A program made the translations under genes and the position numbers. Of a stretch of DNA of 64,000 bases, positions 48,187-58,208 are shown piece after piece; positions within the stretch are counted from its first letter, which is position 1, and every line of letters starts with the position of its first letter. The notes under the pieces are model-generated. The model had not been told where the DNA came from. It did not search any database and was given only the letters and a program-made list of their open reading frames with translations. Source of the DNA: Gammaproteobacteria bacterium (GTDB lineage: Bacteria; Pseudomonadota; Gammaproteobacteria; Ga0077536); the NCBI GenBank assembly GCA_009692365.1, contig SHZJ01000010.1, positions 24,481-88,480 on the forward strand, given 5' to 3'.

Positions 48187-48852
48187 GTGTGTGGTCGCTA
48201 CGCGCTCTACCCCGATTCGGCGAAGCTGGCCGCCGAGTTTAACCTCCACCTGCCGCAGCCTTTGCGGCCCCGCTACAACCTGACGCCCGGTGCGTTCCAT
48301 CCGGTGATTCGGCAACTGGCGGGAGCTGCGCGGCACCTCGAGGTGGCCCGCTGGGGCTTGTTGCCGAGTTGGGTCAAAGACCCGCGCGCGCTAGCGCAGC
48401 CCATCAACGCCAAAAGCGAAACCGCGGCCGACAAACCCATGTTTCGGCACGCCCTGCGACGACAGCGCGTGTTGGTGCCTGCCAGCGGGTGGTATGAATG
48501 GCGCACCGAGCAGGGGCTTAAGCAGCCCTATTTTTTTGCCCGGGCCGACGGCCAAACGCTGGCCTTTGCCGGCTTACTAGAACGGTGGAGCGGGCCGGAT
48601 GGGGAAGTGCAAACCTATGCCATCCTCACCACCAGCGCCAACGCGCTGGCGGCGCCTATCCACGCCCGCATGCCGGTTATTTTGGCGTCCGATGACTATT
48701 CGCAATGGCTCGATCCGGCGCTAACCCTCACCGCGCCGTTGCAGGCTTTGCTGGTGCCGGCAGCCACGGGACTGCTGACCTGCTGGCCGGTTAGTCGGCG
48801 CGTCAATCACCCGGTTGAAGATGACCCAAGCCTGCTGGAACGGCTGGGCTAA
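48187..48852 (+). CDS. yedK: SOS response-associated peptidase / DNA-protein crosslink sensor (YedK/HMCES)
   Basis: Catalytic Cys2 'MCGRYALY', 'RYNLTPGA', 'ARWGLLPSWVKDPRALAQPINAKSETAADKPMFRHALRRQRVLVPASGWYEW'. GTG start 48187. Confidence 0.95.
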   Translation: MCGRYALYPDSAKLAAEFNLHLPQPLRPRYNLTPGAFHPVIRQLAGAARHLEVARWGLLPSWVKDPRALAQPINAKSETAADKPMFRHALRRQRVLVPASGWYEWRTEQGLKQPYFFARADGQTLAFAGLLERWSGPDGEVQTYAILTTSANALAAPIHARMPVILASDDYSQWLDPALTLTAPLQALLVPAATGLLTCWPVSRRVNHPVEDDPSLLERLG

Positions 48853-49004
48853 CCGGACAGTCATCGCCCGGCGTTGCTGACTGAGTGAGCCCGCCACGCC
48901 GCAACTGGGCTAGGCATGACCTGCCGGCCAAGGGTGGTCACAAATTCACCCTTGGCCGGGCGAGACCCGTAAACTGCGGCCTCTACCACCAGCAGGGGCC
49001 GCGC

Positions 49005-50276
49005 ATGAATTTCGATATCCCAGCCGATCTTGCGGCATATTTATTGGAGCTTGATGAGTTCATCGAGCGCGAAATCAAGCCGCTCGAGCAGCGTGACGAC
49101 AACGTGCGTTTTTTCGACCACCGCCGCGAACACGCGCGCACCGATTGGGATAACGGCGGGCTGCCGCGGGCCGACTGGGAAGCTTTGTTGGCGCAGGCTA
49201 AACGCTTGGCGGACGCCGCGGGTCATTTTCGCTATCCCTTCCCGCGCGAATTTGGCGGCCGCGACGGCACCAATCTCGGCATGGCGATCATCCGCGAGCA
49301 TCTGGCGGGTAAAGGCTTGGGTCTGCACTGCGATTTGCAGAACGAACACGCCATCGTGGGGAATAACATCAGCCTGTTGCTGATGCTGGCGTACGGCAGC
49401 GACGCGCAGAAGGCGCAGTGGGTAGAGCCGTTGGCCGCCGGCACGCAAATGTTCGCCTTTGGGATCACCGAGCCCGCGCACGGCTCGGACGCCACGCATA
49501 TGGAAACCGTGGCCGTCGCGCAGGGCGAAGGCTGGTGCATCAACGGCGAGAAAACCTGGAACACCGGGATCCACACCGCGACCCACGATTTAATTTTCGC
49601 GCGCACCAGCGGTAACGCCGGCGACGGGGCGGGCATTACGGCGTTTTTGGTGCCCACCAACTCCCCGGGCTTCCAACTCGAAGCGATGCTGTGGACTTTC
49701 AATATGCCGACCGACCACGGCCACGTGACGTTTAAAGACGTCTATGTGCCCGCCAGCGCAGTGTTTGGTCAGGTGGGTCGCGGGCTGCAGGTGGTGCAGC
49801 ACTTCTTCAATGAAAATCGCATTCGGCAGGCCGCGTCCAGTTTAGGCGCGGCGCAGTACTGCGTGAACGAGGCGGTGGCTTACGCCAAAGTTCGCAAACC
49901 TTTCGGCAAGTCGCTGGCGTCAAATCAGGGTATTCAATTTCCGCTGGTGGAACTCCAAACCCAGTGCGAGATGCTGCGCGCGTTAATCCATAAGACAGCG
50001 TGGCTGATGGACCGCGACGGCGCGTTTTCGGTGTCAGATAAAGTGTCGATGTGTAATTACTGGTCTAACCGGCTGTGCTGCGAGGCGGCCGACCGGGCGA
50101 TGCAGGTCCACGGCGGCATGGGCTATTCGCGGCATAAACCTTTTGAGCATATCTATCGTCATCATCGGCGCTATCGCATTACCGAAGGCGCTGAGGAAAT
50201 CCAGATGCGCCGGGTGGCAGGCTATTTGTTTGGCTTCATGTCCCAGCGCGCGCCCAAAGGCGTGCTGGAAGACTGA
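49005..50276 (+). CDS. acyl-CoA dehydrogenase (ACAD10/11-like clade by context)
   Basis: 'GNNISLLLMLAYGSDAQKAQWVEPLAAGTQMFAFGITEPAHGSDATHMET', 'QVHGGMGYSRHKPFEHIYRHHRRYRITEGAEEIQMRRVAGYLF'. ATG 49005. Confidence 0.94.
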   Translation: MNFDIPADLAAYLLELDEFIEREIKPLEQRDDNVRFFDHRREHARTDWDNGGLPRADWEALLAQAKRLADAAGHFRYPFPREFGGRDGTNLGMAIIREHLAGKGLGLHCDLQNEHAIVGNNISLLLMLAYGSDAQKAQWVEPLAAGTQMFAFGITEPAHGSDATHMETVAVAQGEGWCINGEKTWNTGIHTATHDLIFARTSGNAGDGAGITAFLVPTNSPGFQLEAMLWTFNMPTDHGHVTFKDVYVPASAVFGQVGRGLQVVQHFFNENRIRQAASSLGAAQYCVNEAVAYAKVRKPFGKSLASNQGIQFPLVELQTQCEMLRALIHKTAWLMDRDGAFSVSDKVSMCNYWSNRLCCEAADRAMQVHGGMGYSRHKPFEHIYRHHRRYRITEGAEEIQMRRVAGYLFGFMSQRAPKGVLED

Positions 50277-50281
50277 CGCCA

Positions 50282-51694
50282 GTGAGCGAGGTCAGCGAGG
50301 ATTTTCGCGCCGCGCTCAGCGGTGCCCTGGCGCGTGAACTACCGGGCTTTGTCGCCCTGGAGAGTTGTGCGCGGCTGTCGGGTGGGGCGAGTCAGGAGAC
50401 CTACCGATTGCGGGTGGCGTGCACCCACGGCCCGTTGCAGTTGGCCTTGCGGCGCACGCCGGGTGGGGCGCCGCCGGCGCTGGATGCCGAACAGATCGGC
50501 CCCGGGGTCGAGGCCATGGTGGTGCGCGCGGCACGCGCGGCGGGCGTGCCGGTGGCCGAAATAGTGGCCGAGCTCGCGCCCGAGGATGGGCTGGGCGAAG
50601 GCTATGTCATGGCGTGGCTAGCGGGCGAAGCCTTAGGCAGTCGGATCGTGCGCAGCCCCGCATTAGCCGCGGTACGGCCCCAGCTGGCGCACCAGTGCGG
50701 GCGTATTCTGGCGCGCATCCATGCTATCGATGTGGTCAGTTCGGGGCTGGACCGGGTGCTGAAAGTGGTGCCCCCCGCGGCGCTGGTCCAGCAGACTTGG
50801 CGCCAATATCAGTCTTTCAACACCCCCCAGCCCCTCATCGACTACACCGCGCAGTGGCTGCTCGCGCACTTGCCGCCGGCGCTGCCGCCCACCCTCACCC
50901 ACGCCGATTTTCGCAACGGTAATCTGATGGTTTCCCCGGCTGGGATCGTGGGCGTGCTGGATTGGGAAATTACCCACCTGGGCGATCCGATGCGCGATTT
51001 GGGCTGGTTATGCACCGCCTCGTGGCGGTTTGGCGTGGCCGGCTTACCGGTGGGCGGCTTTGGGGATTACGCGGCGTTATTTGCCGGCTACACGGCCGAA
51101 TCCGGGGTGGTGGTCGACGCCGCGCACGTGCGCTACTGGGAGATTTTTGGCTCGTTCTGGTGGGCCGTTGGCGCGCTGACCATGGCCGACCACTGGCGTC
51201 ACGGGCCCGACCGCACGGTGGAGCGATTGGCGATCGGTCGGCGCTCCTCGGAGTGCCAAATCGACTGCGTCAACCTGCTGATACCCGGGCGCGTGACGGC
51301 CCTCGCCCCCGCGCCGGAACCCACCGACGAACTCCCCGCCACCCACGAGCTGCTGCACAGCGTGCGCGATTTTCTGCGCGATGAAGTGGCCGCAGGCACC
51401 CGCGAGCGGCAGCGTTTTATGGCCCGCGTAGCTGCCAATTCGCTGGACATCGTGCTGCGCGATGCCGCTCTGGGACCGGCCGCGCGCAGCGCCGAGCAGG
51501 CCCGCCTCGAGGCCCTACTCGGTACCCGGGACAGCCTGCTGGCCCTGCGTTGGCAGCTGGTCCACGGCTTGCGCGAGGGTCGTTTTGCGCTGACTGACCC
51601 CGCACTCACGGCGCATCTGCGCCACACCGTGACCCAACAGGTGCTCATCGACCAACCGGGCTATCCCGGCCTGCAGCAGGCCTTGGGCGCTTAA
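50282..51694 (+). CDS. APH-family kinase (acyl-CoA-dehydrogenase-associated)
   Basis: 'LTHADFRNGNLMVSPAGIVGVLDWEITHLGDPMRDLGWLCTASWRFG' matches ACAD10/11-type and LvaA-type phosphotransferases; starts 5 nt after the acyl-CoA dehydrogenase stop. Confidence 0.92.
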   Translation: MSEVSEDFRAALSGALARELPGFVALESCARLSGGASQETYRLRVACTHGPLQLALRRTPGGAPPALDAEQIGPGVEAMVVRAARAAGVPVAEIVAELAPEDGLGEGYVMAWLAGEALGSRIVRSPALAAVRPQLAHQCGRILARIHAIDVVSSGLDRVLKVVPPAALVQQTWRQYQSFNTPQPLIDYTAQWLLAHLPPALPPTLTHADFRNGNLMVSPAGIVGVLDWEITHLGDPMRDLGWLCTASWRFGVAGLPVGGFGDYAALFAGYTAESGVVVDAAHVRYWEIFGSFWWAVGALTMADHWRHGPDRTVERLAIGRRSSECQIDCVNLLIPGRVTALAPAPEPTDELPATHELLHSVRDFLRDEVAAGTRERQRFMARVAANSLDIVLRDAALGPAARSAEQARLEALLGTRDSLLALRWQLVHGLREGRFALTDPALTAHLRHTVTQQVLIDQPGYPGLQQALGA

Positions 51695-51779
51695 CGCCGC
51701 GACGCCCGCGGATCGGACGAGGGCTTCTGGTAGTCTTCGATTCCGTCCCGTCAGCAAAAAAACCACAGGAGTAGTGTGT

Positions 51780-52655
51780 ATGCGACTCAAAGATAAAGTA
51801 GCAGTCATCACCGGCGGTGCCGGCGGTATGGGGCTGTCCACGGTGCAGCGATTTTTGGCCGAGGGCGCGCGAGTGGTCATCGCAGACTTCAATGCGCTCA
51901 CCGGCGCCCAGGCGCTGGCCGATGCCGGCCAAGCCGGTTTCGGCGATTCCGCACGCTTCATTCGCACCGATGTCGCGCAAGAAGCCGACGTCGCGGCGGC
52001 GGTCGCCTACGCGGTGCAGGAATTCGGCCGGCTCGATATTATTTTCAACAACGCCGGCGTGGGCGGCGCCATTGGGCCCGTCTGGGAAATGGAAGAAGCG
52101 GAGTGGGACTACACTTTTGCGGTGTTGGTAAAAGGCGTGTTTTTCGGTATCAAGCACGCCACGCGGGTATTCCGGGCGCAGGGTGAGGGCGGGGCGATTA
52201 TCAACACGGCCTCCGTGGCCGGTTTAAGTGGCGGTTGCGGGCCGTTGGCATACTCGGCAGCGAAAGCCTCGGTGGTCAATCTCAGCCGCGCAGCGGCGGT
52301 GCAACTGGCCCCGGACCGCATCCGTGTGAACGCCATCTGCCCGGGTTTCATCCTCTCGGGACTCACACAGCCTATGCAGAAAAGCGTTACCGAGGCGGGC
52401 CAGTTTCTGGACCGACTGCAGCCTTGGCCGCGCCACGGCGACGGGGCAGACATCGCAGGCACAGCGCTGTTCTTGGCCAGCGAGGACTCGGGCTTCATTA
52501 CCGGCGAGGCCATCATCGTCGATGGCGGCCTGACTGCCTTGGGTCCGGATCTGTGGAACCGTTACGGCACGCCACGCGAAGACACGATGAGCAAAACGCG
52601 CATCAATCGTGGCACCACCGGCGAAGGCCACTCGACCCGCCACTTGAATCCCTAA
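51780..52655 (+). CDS. SDR family oxidoreductase
   Basis: 'KVAVITGGAGGMGLSTVQRFLAEGARVVIADFN', 'NNAGVGG', 'YSAAKASVVNLSRAAAVQLAPDRIRVNAICPGFI'. Confidence 0.93.
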   Translation: MRLKDKVAVITGGAGGMGLSTVQRFLAEGARVVIADFNALTGAQALADAGQAGFGDSARFIRTDVAQEADVAAAVAYAVQEFGRLDIIFNNAGVGGAIGPVWEMEEAEWDYTFAVLVKGVFFGIKHATRVFRAQGEGGAIINTASVAGLSGGCGPLAYSAAKASVVNLSRAAAVQLAPDRIRVNAICPGFILSGLTQPMQKSVTEAGQFLDRLQPWPRHGDGADIAGTALFLASEDSGFITGEAIIVDGGLTALGPDLWNRYGTPREDTMSKTRINRGTTGEGHSTRHLNP

Positions 52656-52694
52656 CGGCGGGCCCCCGCACCCTCATCACACCTAGGACGCACT

Positions 52695-54305
52695 ATGAAT
52701 AATTTTGACCATCAACCGGGCGCAGAGTTGGACGTTGTCGTCGTGGGGGCAGGTTTTGCAGGGCTGTACTTGCTCTATCGCCTGCGTGAATTGGGGCTTT
52801 CGGTGCGCGTGCTCGAGGCGGGCAGCGGCCCGGGTGGGACTTGGTATTGGAATCGCTACCCGGGCGCGCGCTGCGATGTGCTGAGCATGGAGTACTCGTA
52901 TCAGTTCTCGCCCGAGCTTCAGGCAGACTGGGTGTGGCGTGAGCGTTACGCCACCCAGCCGGAAATCCTGCACTATATCAATCATGTTGCCGATCGCTTC
53001 GACCTGCGCGGTGATTTGCAATTCAACACCCGGGTGGACAGCGCACATTTTGACGAAGCGGCCGGGCGCTGGCAGCTAACCACCGACACCGGCGAGGTCT
53101 TTAGGGCGCGCTTCTGCGTGATGGCGACCGGCTGTCTGTCCTCGACCAATCTACCGGACTTTCCGGGCCGGCAGCGCTTTACGGGTGCCACTTACCACAC
53201 CGGGCGCTGGCCGCCGGCGGGGGTCGATTTTACGGGGCAGCGCGTGGGCATCATCGGCACGGGCTCCTCGGCCATCCAGTCGATCCCGCACATTGCCGAA
53301 CAAGCCGCGCACCTCACGGTTTTTCAGCGCACCCCCAGCTACAGCATTCCCGCTCGCAACGCGCCCTTGGGCGACGCCGAAGTGGCGCACATCAAGGCGG
53401 ACTACGCCAATTTCAGGGCGCGTAATCGCCAGATGAGTTTTGGGGTGGATTTCCGCCTGCGCGAGGAAGCCGCACTGTCGGTGAGCGCAGCCGAGCGCGA
53501 GCGCGAATATCACGCCCGTTGGGCCGCTGGCGGCTTGGCATTCCTCGGCGCGTTTAGCGATTTGTTGGTCGATCAAGCGGCTAACGACACGGCCGCAGAG
53601 TTTATTCGACAGCAAATTAAAGCCGTTGTGAGCGACCCATTGACCGCCGAAAAGCTCACCCCAACGCAGATTGTGGGTTGCAAACGGCTGTGCGTGGATA
53701 GCGGTTACTACGAGACCTTCAACCGCAGCAACGTGACGTTAGTGGATGTGAGCGACTCACCCATCGAGGCGATCACCGCTCAGGGCGTGCGGGTGGCGGG
53801 TCAAGACTACCCATTTGACAGCCTCATTTTCGCCACCGGCTTCGACGCCATGACCGGCGCGCTGGCAAAAATTGACATCCGTGGCCGAGCGGGGCGCCCG
53901 CTGAGCGAGAAATGGGCGGCGGGCCCGCGCACCTATCTGGGCTTGGGTACGGTGGGCTTTCCTAATCTGTTCCTGATGACCGGCCCGGGCAGCCCCTCGG
54001 TGCTGACCAATATGCTGCCGTCCATCGAACAGCACGCAGATTGGATCTCAAGCTGTATCGCCTATGTTTCCAGCGCCCAGATCAAGACCATCGAGGCGAC
54101 CCTGGAAGCGGAAGACGCGTGGGTCGAACACGTCAACGTGGTGGCCCACACGACGCTGTATCCGTCGTGCAATTCGTGGTACCTCGGGGCGAACGTGCCG
54201 GGTAAACCGCGGGTCTTTATGCCCTACATTGGCTTCCCCCCCTATGTTGCGAAATGTGACCAAGTGGCAGCCAACGGCTACGAGGGCTTTGAACTTGCCC
54301 ATTGA
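52695..54305 (+). CDS. type I Baeyer-Villiger monooxygenase / flavin-containing monooxygenase
   Basis: N-terminal GAGFAG Rossmann motif, BVMO fingerprint 'FTGATYHTGRWP', second GTGSSAIQ motif, 'GGTWYWNRYPGARCDV'. Confidence 0.95.
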   Translation: MNNFDHQPGAELDVVVVGAGFAGLYLLYRLRELGLSVRVLEAGSGPGGTWYWNRYPGARCDVLSMEYSYQFSPELQADWVWRERYATQPEILHYINHVADRFDLRGDLQFNTRVDSAHFDEAAGRWQLTTDTGEVFRARFCVMATGCLSSTNLPDFPGRQRFTGATYHTGRWPPAGVDFTGQRVGIIGTGSSAIQSIPHIAEQAAHLTVFQRTPSYSIPARNAPLGDAEVAHIKADYANFRARNRQMSFGVDFRLREEAALSVSAAEREREYHARWAAGGLAFLGAFSDLLVDQAANDTAAEFIRQQIKAVVSDPLTAEKLTPTQIVGCKRLCVDSGYYETFNRSNVTLVDVSDSPIEAITAQGVRVAGQDYPFDSLIFATGFDAMTGALAKIDIRGRAGRPLSEKWAAGPRTYLGLGTVGFPNLFLMTGPGSPSVLTNMLPSIEQHADWISSCIAYVSSAQIKTIEATLEAEDAWVEHVNVVAHTTLYPSCNSWYLGANVPGKPRVFMPYIGFPPYVAKCDQVAANGYEGFELAH

Positions 54306-54378
54306 CCCTTGGGCCCACGCCCGCGCCGTACCCGCGGCGTCGGCTGGGTCGGCTGCGTCGGCTGCGCAAGGCAGCGAG

Positions 54379-56559
54379 GTGCTAGAATTTTTCGCCACCT
54401 CGCCACGCGGTACGGCCGATTTGCTGCTGGCCGAGCTGCGCGAATTCGGCGCGGCGGCCGCAAAGGAGAACGCCGGCGGGGTGTTCTTTCGCGGTACGCT
54501 GGCGGTGGGCTACCGAGCCTGCCTGTGGTCACGGGTTGCCAATCGCGTGTTGTTGGTCTTGGCGCGCTTTCCGGCCGCCGACGCCGATGCCCTCTACGCC
54601 GGCGTGCAGACCCTGGATTGGCCTCGGCATTTGTCCCCCCACGGCACTTTGGCGGTGGACGCGGCGGCGAGCCGATCCCAACTCACCCACACCCAGTTCA
54701 TTGCCCAGCGCACGAAAGACGCCATCGTAGACACCTGTCGTACCCCCGAGGGGGTGCGCCCCGACGTCGATACCCAGCAGCCCGATGTGCGGATTAACCT
54801 GTATATCGATCGCGACCAGGCGCAGCTGGCGCTCGATTTGGGTGGCGGCAGCTTGCATCGACGCGGTTATCGGCGTGGCACCGGCGCCGCCCCTCTCAAG
54901 GAAAATCTGGCGGCCGCGCTGTTGTTGCGTGCGGGCTGGCAGCCGCTGGCCGTGGCTGGCGCGCCGCTGGTCGATCCGATGTGCGGCACGGGGACGCTGC
55001 TGATCGAGGCAGCGCTGGTCGCCGGCGACATCGCCCCGGGCCTGCTGCGGGGTGATTGCGGGTGTGCGAACTGGTTAGGTCACGACCCGGCACTGTGGGC
55101 CACTTTGTGGCACGAAGCGCAGGCGCGCCAAGCGGCCGGGGTGGGCCGGACGGGCGCTATCGTGGGTTACGACCTCGACCCGGAAGCTGTTCACGTTGCG
55201 TGGGAGAACATCGAACGCGCGGGGCTGCTGGGCGTGGTCCATGTTGAAACGCGCGAGTTGGGCGAGGCCGATCCTCCGCCCGGCGCGTCGGGGCTGGTAA
55301 TTTGCAACCCGCCTTACGGCGAGCGCTTGGGCGAGCACGCCGAGTTGGTGCAACTCTATCGGCGCCTGGGCGAGCGCTTGCGCGCCCGTTTCACCGGCTG
55401 GGAGGCCGCGATTTTTACCGGCAATCCCGGTCTGGGCTTGGAACTGGGCTTAAAGGCTTTTCGTACCCATACGCTGTTTAACGGCCCGCTGGAATGTCGG
55501 CTGCTGCGGCTGCATTTGCAGGCGGCGTCCTTTGCCCCGCAGGTGCCCCCGGGCAGCGTGCGGGTGGCGCGCGCACAGCAGCGCATTGCGGAACGGGCAA
55601 CGCCCTCGGCCGGGGCCGCGATGTTTGCCAATCGTCTGCGCAAGAACGTGCGTTTACTGGGGCGTTGGGCGGCGCGTGCAGGCGTGAGCTGTTACCGTTT
55701 ATACGACGCTGACATGCCCGAGTACGCCATCGCTATCGACCTCTACGCCAGTGCTGAACGTTGGCTGCACGTGCAGGAGTACGCGGCACCCGCGACCATC
55801 GACGAAGCCCAGGCACGCACGCGGCTCGATGAAGCTTTGTCGGTCTTGCCAGCACTGCTGGAGGTGCCGGTAGAGCGCATCGTATTCAAACGTCGGGAAC
55901 GTCAGCGGGGGACAGCGCAATACGAGAAACAAGCGGACGCCGGTAATTTTATCGAGGTGGAGGAACACGGGGTGCGCCTGTTGGTGAATCTGCGCGACTA
56001 CCTCGATACGGGGCTGTTTTTGGACCATCGCACGACCCGCGCACGCTTGCGCGCAGCGGCGCACGACCGCGATGTGTTGAATCTTTTTTCCTATACGGCT
56101 TCCGCCAGCGTGCAGGCGGCGGCGGGTGGTGCGCGCACCACGACTTCGGTGGATATGTCGTCGACCTACAGCGGGTGGGCGCGGCAAAATTTCGCGCTCA
56201 ACGGGTTTCCCGAGTACGCCCATCGGGTGGTGGTCGCCGACTGCCTACGCTGGCTGGAAGAGGCGCCCGTGTCACCCTGCGGGCTGATTTTTCTAGACCC
56301 GCCGACATTTTCCAACTCCAAGCGCATGGCTGACACGCTAGACATTCAGCGCGACCACGTGGCGCTGATCGACCACTGCCTGCGGCGGCTGGCGCCGGAC
56401 GGTTTGTTGGTATTTTCGACTAATTTGCGCCGCTTCAAATTCGACCGAGAAGCGTTTCCGGAGCTGGCCGTGGAAGACTGGAGCGCGCGCACACTCCCGC
56501 AGGACTTCGCGCGTAATCCCCGTATTCACCAGTGTTTTGCGCTGCAACGCCCAGCGTGA
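54379..56559 (+). CDS. rlmL: bifunctional 23S rRNA (guanine-N2/N7) methyltransferase RlmKL
   Basis: THUMP plus 'DPMCGTGTLLIEAAL', 'CNPPYGERLG', and second MTase 'NLFSYTASASVQAAAGGARTTTSVDMSSTYSGWARQNFALNGF', 'LIFLDPPTFSNSKRM'. Start uncertain (GTG 54379 or TTG 54295). Confidence 0.93.
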   Translation: MLEFFATSPRGTADLLLAELREFGAAAAKENAGGVFFRGTLAVGYRACLWSRVANRVLLVLARFPAADADALYAGVQTLDWPRHLSPHGTLAVDAAASRSQLTHTQFIAQRTKDAIVDTCRTPEGVRPDVDTQQPDVRINLYIDRDQAQLALDLGGGSLHRRGYRRGTGAAPLKENLAAALLLRAGWQPLAVAGAPLVDPMCGTGTLLIEAALVAGDIAPGLLRGDCGCANWLGHDPALWATLWHEAQARQAAGVGRTGAIVGYDLDPEAVHVAWENIERAGLLGVVHVETRELGEADPPPGASGLVICNPPYGERLGEHAELVQLYRRLGERLRARFTGWEAAIFTGNPGLGLELGLKAFRTHTLFNGPLECRLLRLHLQAASFAPQVPPGSVRVARAQQRIAERATPSAGAAMFANRLRKNVRLLGRWAARAGVSCYRLYDADMPEYAIAIDLYASAERWLHVQEYAAPATIDEAQARTRLDEALSVLPALLEVPVERIVFKRRERQRGTAQYEKQADAGNFIEVEEHGVRLLVNLRDYLDTGLFLDHRTTRARLRAAAHDRDVLNLFSYTASASVQAAAGGARTTTSVDMSSTYSGWARQNFALNGFPEYAHRVVVADCLRWLEEAPVSPCGLIFLDPPTFSNSKRMADTLDIQRDHVALIDHCLRRLAPDGLLVFSTNLRRFKFDREAFPELAVEDWSARTLPQDFARNPRIHQCFALQRPA

Positions 56560-56684
56560 CGGGTAGGCGCGCGGGCGTGCTCTAAACACAAGGCCACGCG
56601 ACCGGCCCAAACGGTGTGGGGCAGGCCGTCGGCGCGGTAGTAGCAAGCGGGTTTTAGCGTGCCACTAGGCCGCGCGTTCGGCGG

Positions 56685-57752
56685 CTATTGGGTACTGGCG
56701 TGCCACTGCGTCGACCCTGCGTCCACCTCGCGGATGAATTGAATTAACGCCGCGAAGTACGCCTGGGAGTCGTCATACATCGCGAGATGGCTGCCGTTGG
56801 GACACAGGACAAATTTTCCGTGCTTGACCGCACCCGCCATCATTTTCATTTGCTGCGGATCCATGGTGTCGTGAGTCGCGCCCAGAAAGAGGGTTGGCAC
56901 GGTAATCTGGCCAAGGTCCGCGGTACGGTCCCACTGCGCTAATTTCCCGCTTGCACCCATCTCGCTGGGACCCTGCATGGGGATGTAGACCTTCTTGTTG
57001 AGATGCGCAAACGAGCGGTTCACGGGTTCGGGCCACTGGTCCGGCGGCAGGCGCAACAGATGGTCGGTGTAGAAGTTCGCCATCAACAGTGCCATATACC
57101 GTGGCTCGTCGTAGGTCTTCGCCGCCTCCAAGGCCAAAATTTCCGCGAGCGCCTGCTGATTCATCGCGGGCATCAAGACCTTTTTCGCATACTCGTTGTA
57201 CTGCGGGACGCTGGACACCATGTTGGAGATAACCAGCCCTTTGAGGTGCTGCTGATACTTCAGCGCGTACTCCATCGCGAGCAGGCCGCCCCACGATTGA
57301 CCATAAAGAAAAAAGTTGCTCTGGTTGAGGTGCAGCGCCTGTCGCACCTGCTCTACTTCCTCGACGAAACGCGGCAGATCCCACAGCGCGGGGTCGTCAG
57401 GCTGGTCGCTATAAAAAGAACCCAGTTGGTCGTAGTAATAGAACTCGATGCCGGCGCCCGGGAAATAACTCTCGAACACGGCGAAAATCTCGTGCGTGAT
57501 GCCGGGGCCACCATGCAGCAACAACACTTTTATTTTTGGATTGTTGCCAATGCGCTTGGTCCAGACATGAAAATCTCCTTGCGGTGTTTTGACGGGAATC
57601 AATTTCACCCCGCCCGACAGGATGTCGTCACGGCCGGCGTTGTCGAAGTAATTAGACCCCAACGGCGTAGTGGTGACCGCCTGCGCTTGGGGCGCGCCGC
57701 CAGTGAACGCCACGGCGGCCAGTGCTGCGAGACAAAGTGAAGGAGCTTTCAT
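56685..57752 (-). CDS. secreted proline iminopeptidase-like alpha/beta hydrolase
   Basis: Signal peptide 'MKAPSLCLAALAAVAFTGGAPQAQA', 'VLLLHGGPGITHEIFAVF', 'FLYGQSWGGLLAMEYALKY'. Confidence 0.9.
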   Translation of the reverse strand: MKAPSLCLAALAAVAFTGGAPQAQAVTTTPLGSNYFDNAGRDDILSGGVKLIPVKTPQGDFHVWTKRIGNNPKIKVLLLHGGPGITHEIFAVFESYFPGAGIEFYYYDQLGSFYSDQPDDPALWDLPRFVEEVEQVRQALHLNQSNFFLYGQSWGGLLAMEYALKYQQHLKGLVISNMVSSVPQYNEYAKKVLMPAMNQQALAEILALEAAKTYDEPRYMALLMANFYTDHLLRLPPDQWPEPVNRSFAHLNKKVYIPMQGPSEMGASGKLAQWDRTADLGQITVPTLFLGATHDTMDPQQMKMMAGAVKHGKFVLCPNGSHLAMYDDSQAYFAALIQFIREVDAGSTQWHASTQ

Positions 57753-58208
57753 CGGGAGCCTCTTGGCTAGGCAGAGTTTTGGTGCGCCACCCATGAAGCC
57801 ACACCTGGCGTGGTATTGATACAGCTCGCAGCTTGCCACGGTGCTTAGCGCGTGCCGCACCTTGCCGCATAAAAACCGCCGCTAACGATCCACCGCCAAC
57901 GGCCCGCGACCGTGACGAGCACACCGGCGGAGACACTCACAAACCAGTGGCCGCCAGCGCATTTTGCGCCGGCCAAAGGCTGCCCGAAGTTCCGGTCGGC
58001 ATAACATCTGGCGCGCACGCAGGGAGCGCCCTCAGGTCGGGCCAAAATAGACTGGCGTGGCGGCTTGCTACGGTGCCTCAAAACGACTGTCGCCGGCCGG
58101 ACGCCTGAGCCGGACGCCTCAAACCTATGCCCTGCGCGACTGGCGCAGGGACCGACGCCACCCGCTAGGTCGCTGAATTGACTGCGCGTGAAGTTACCGC
58201 GGCGGCGC

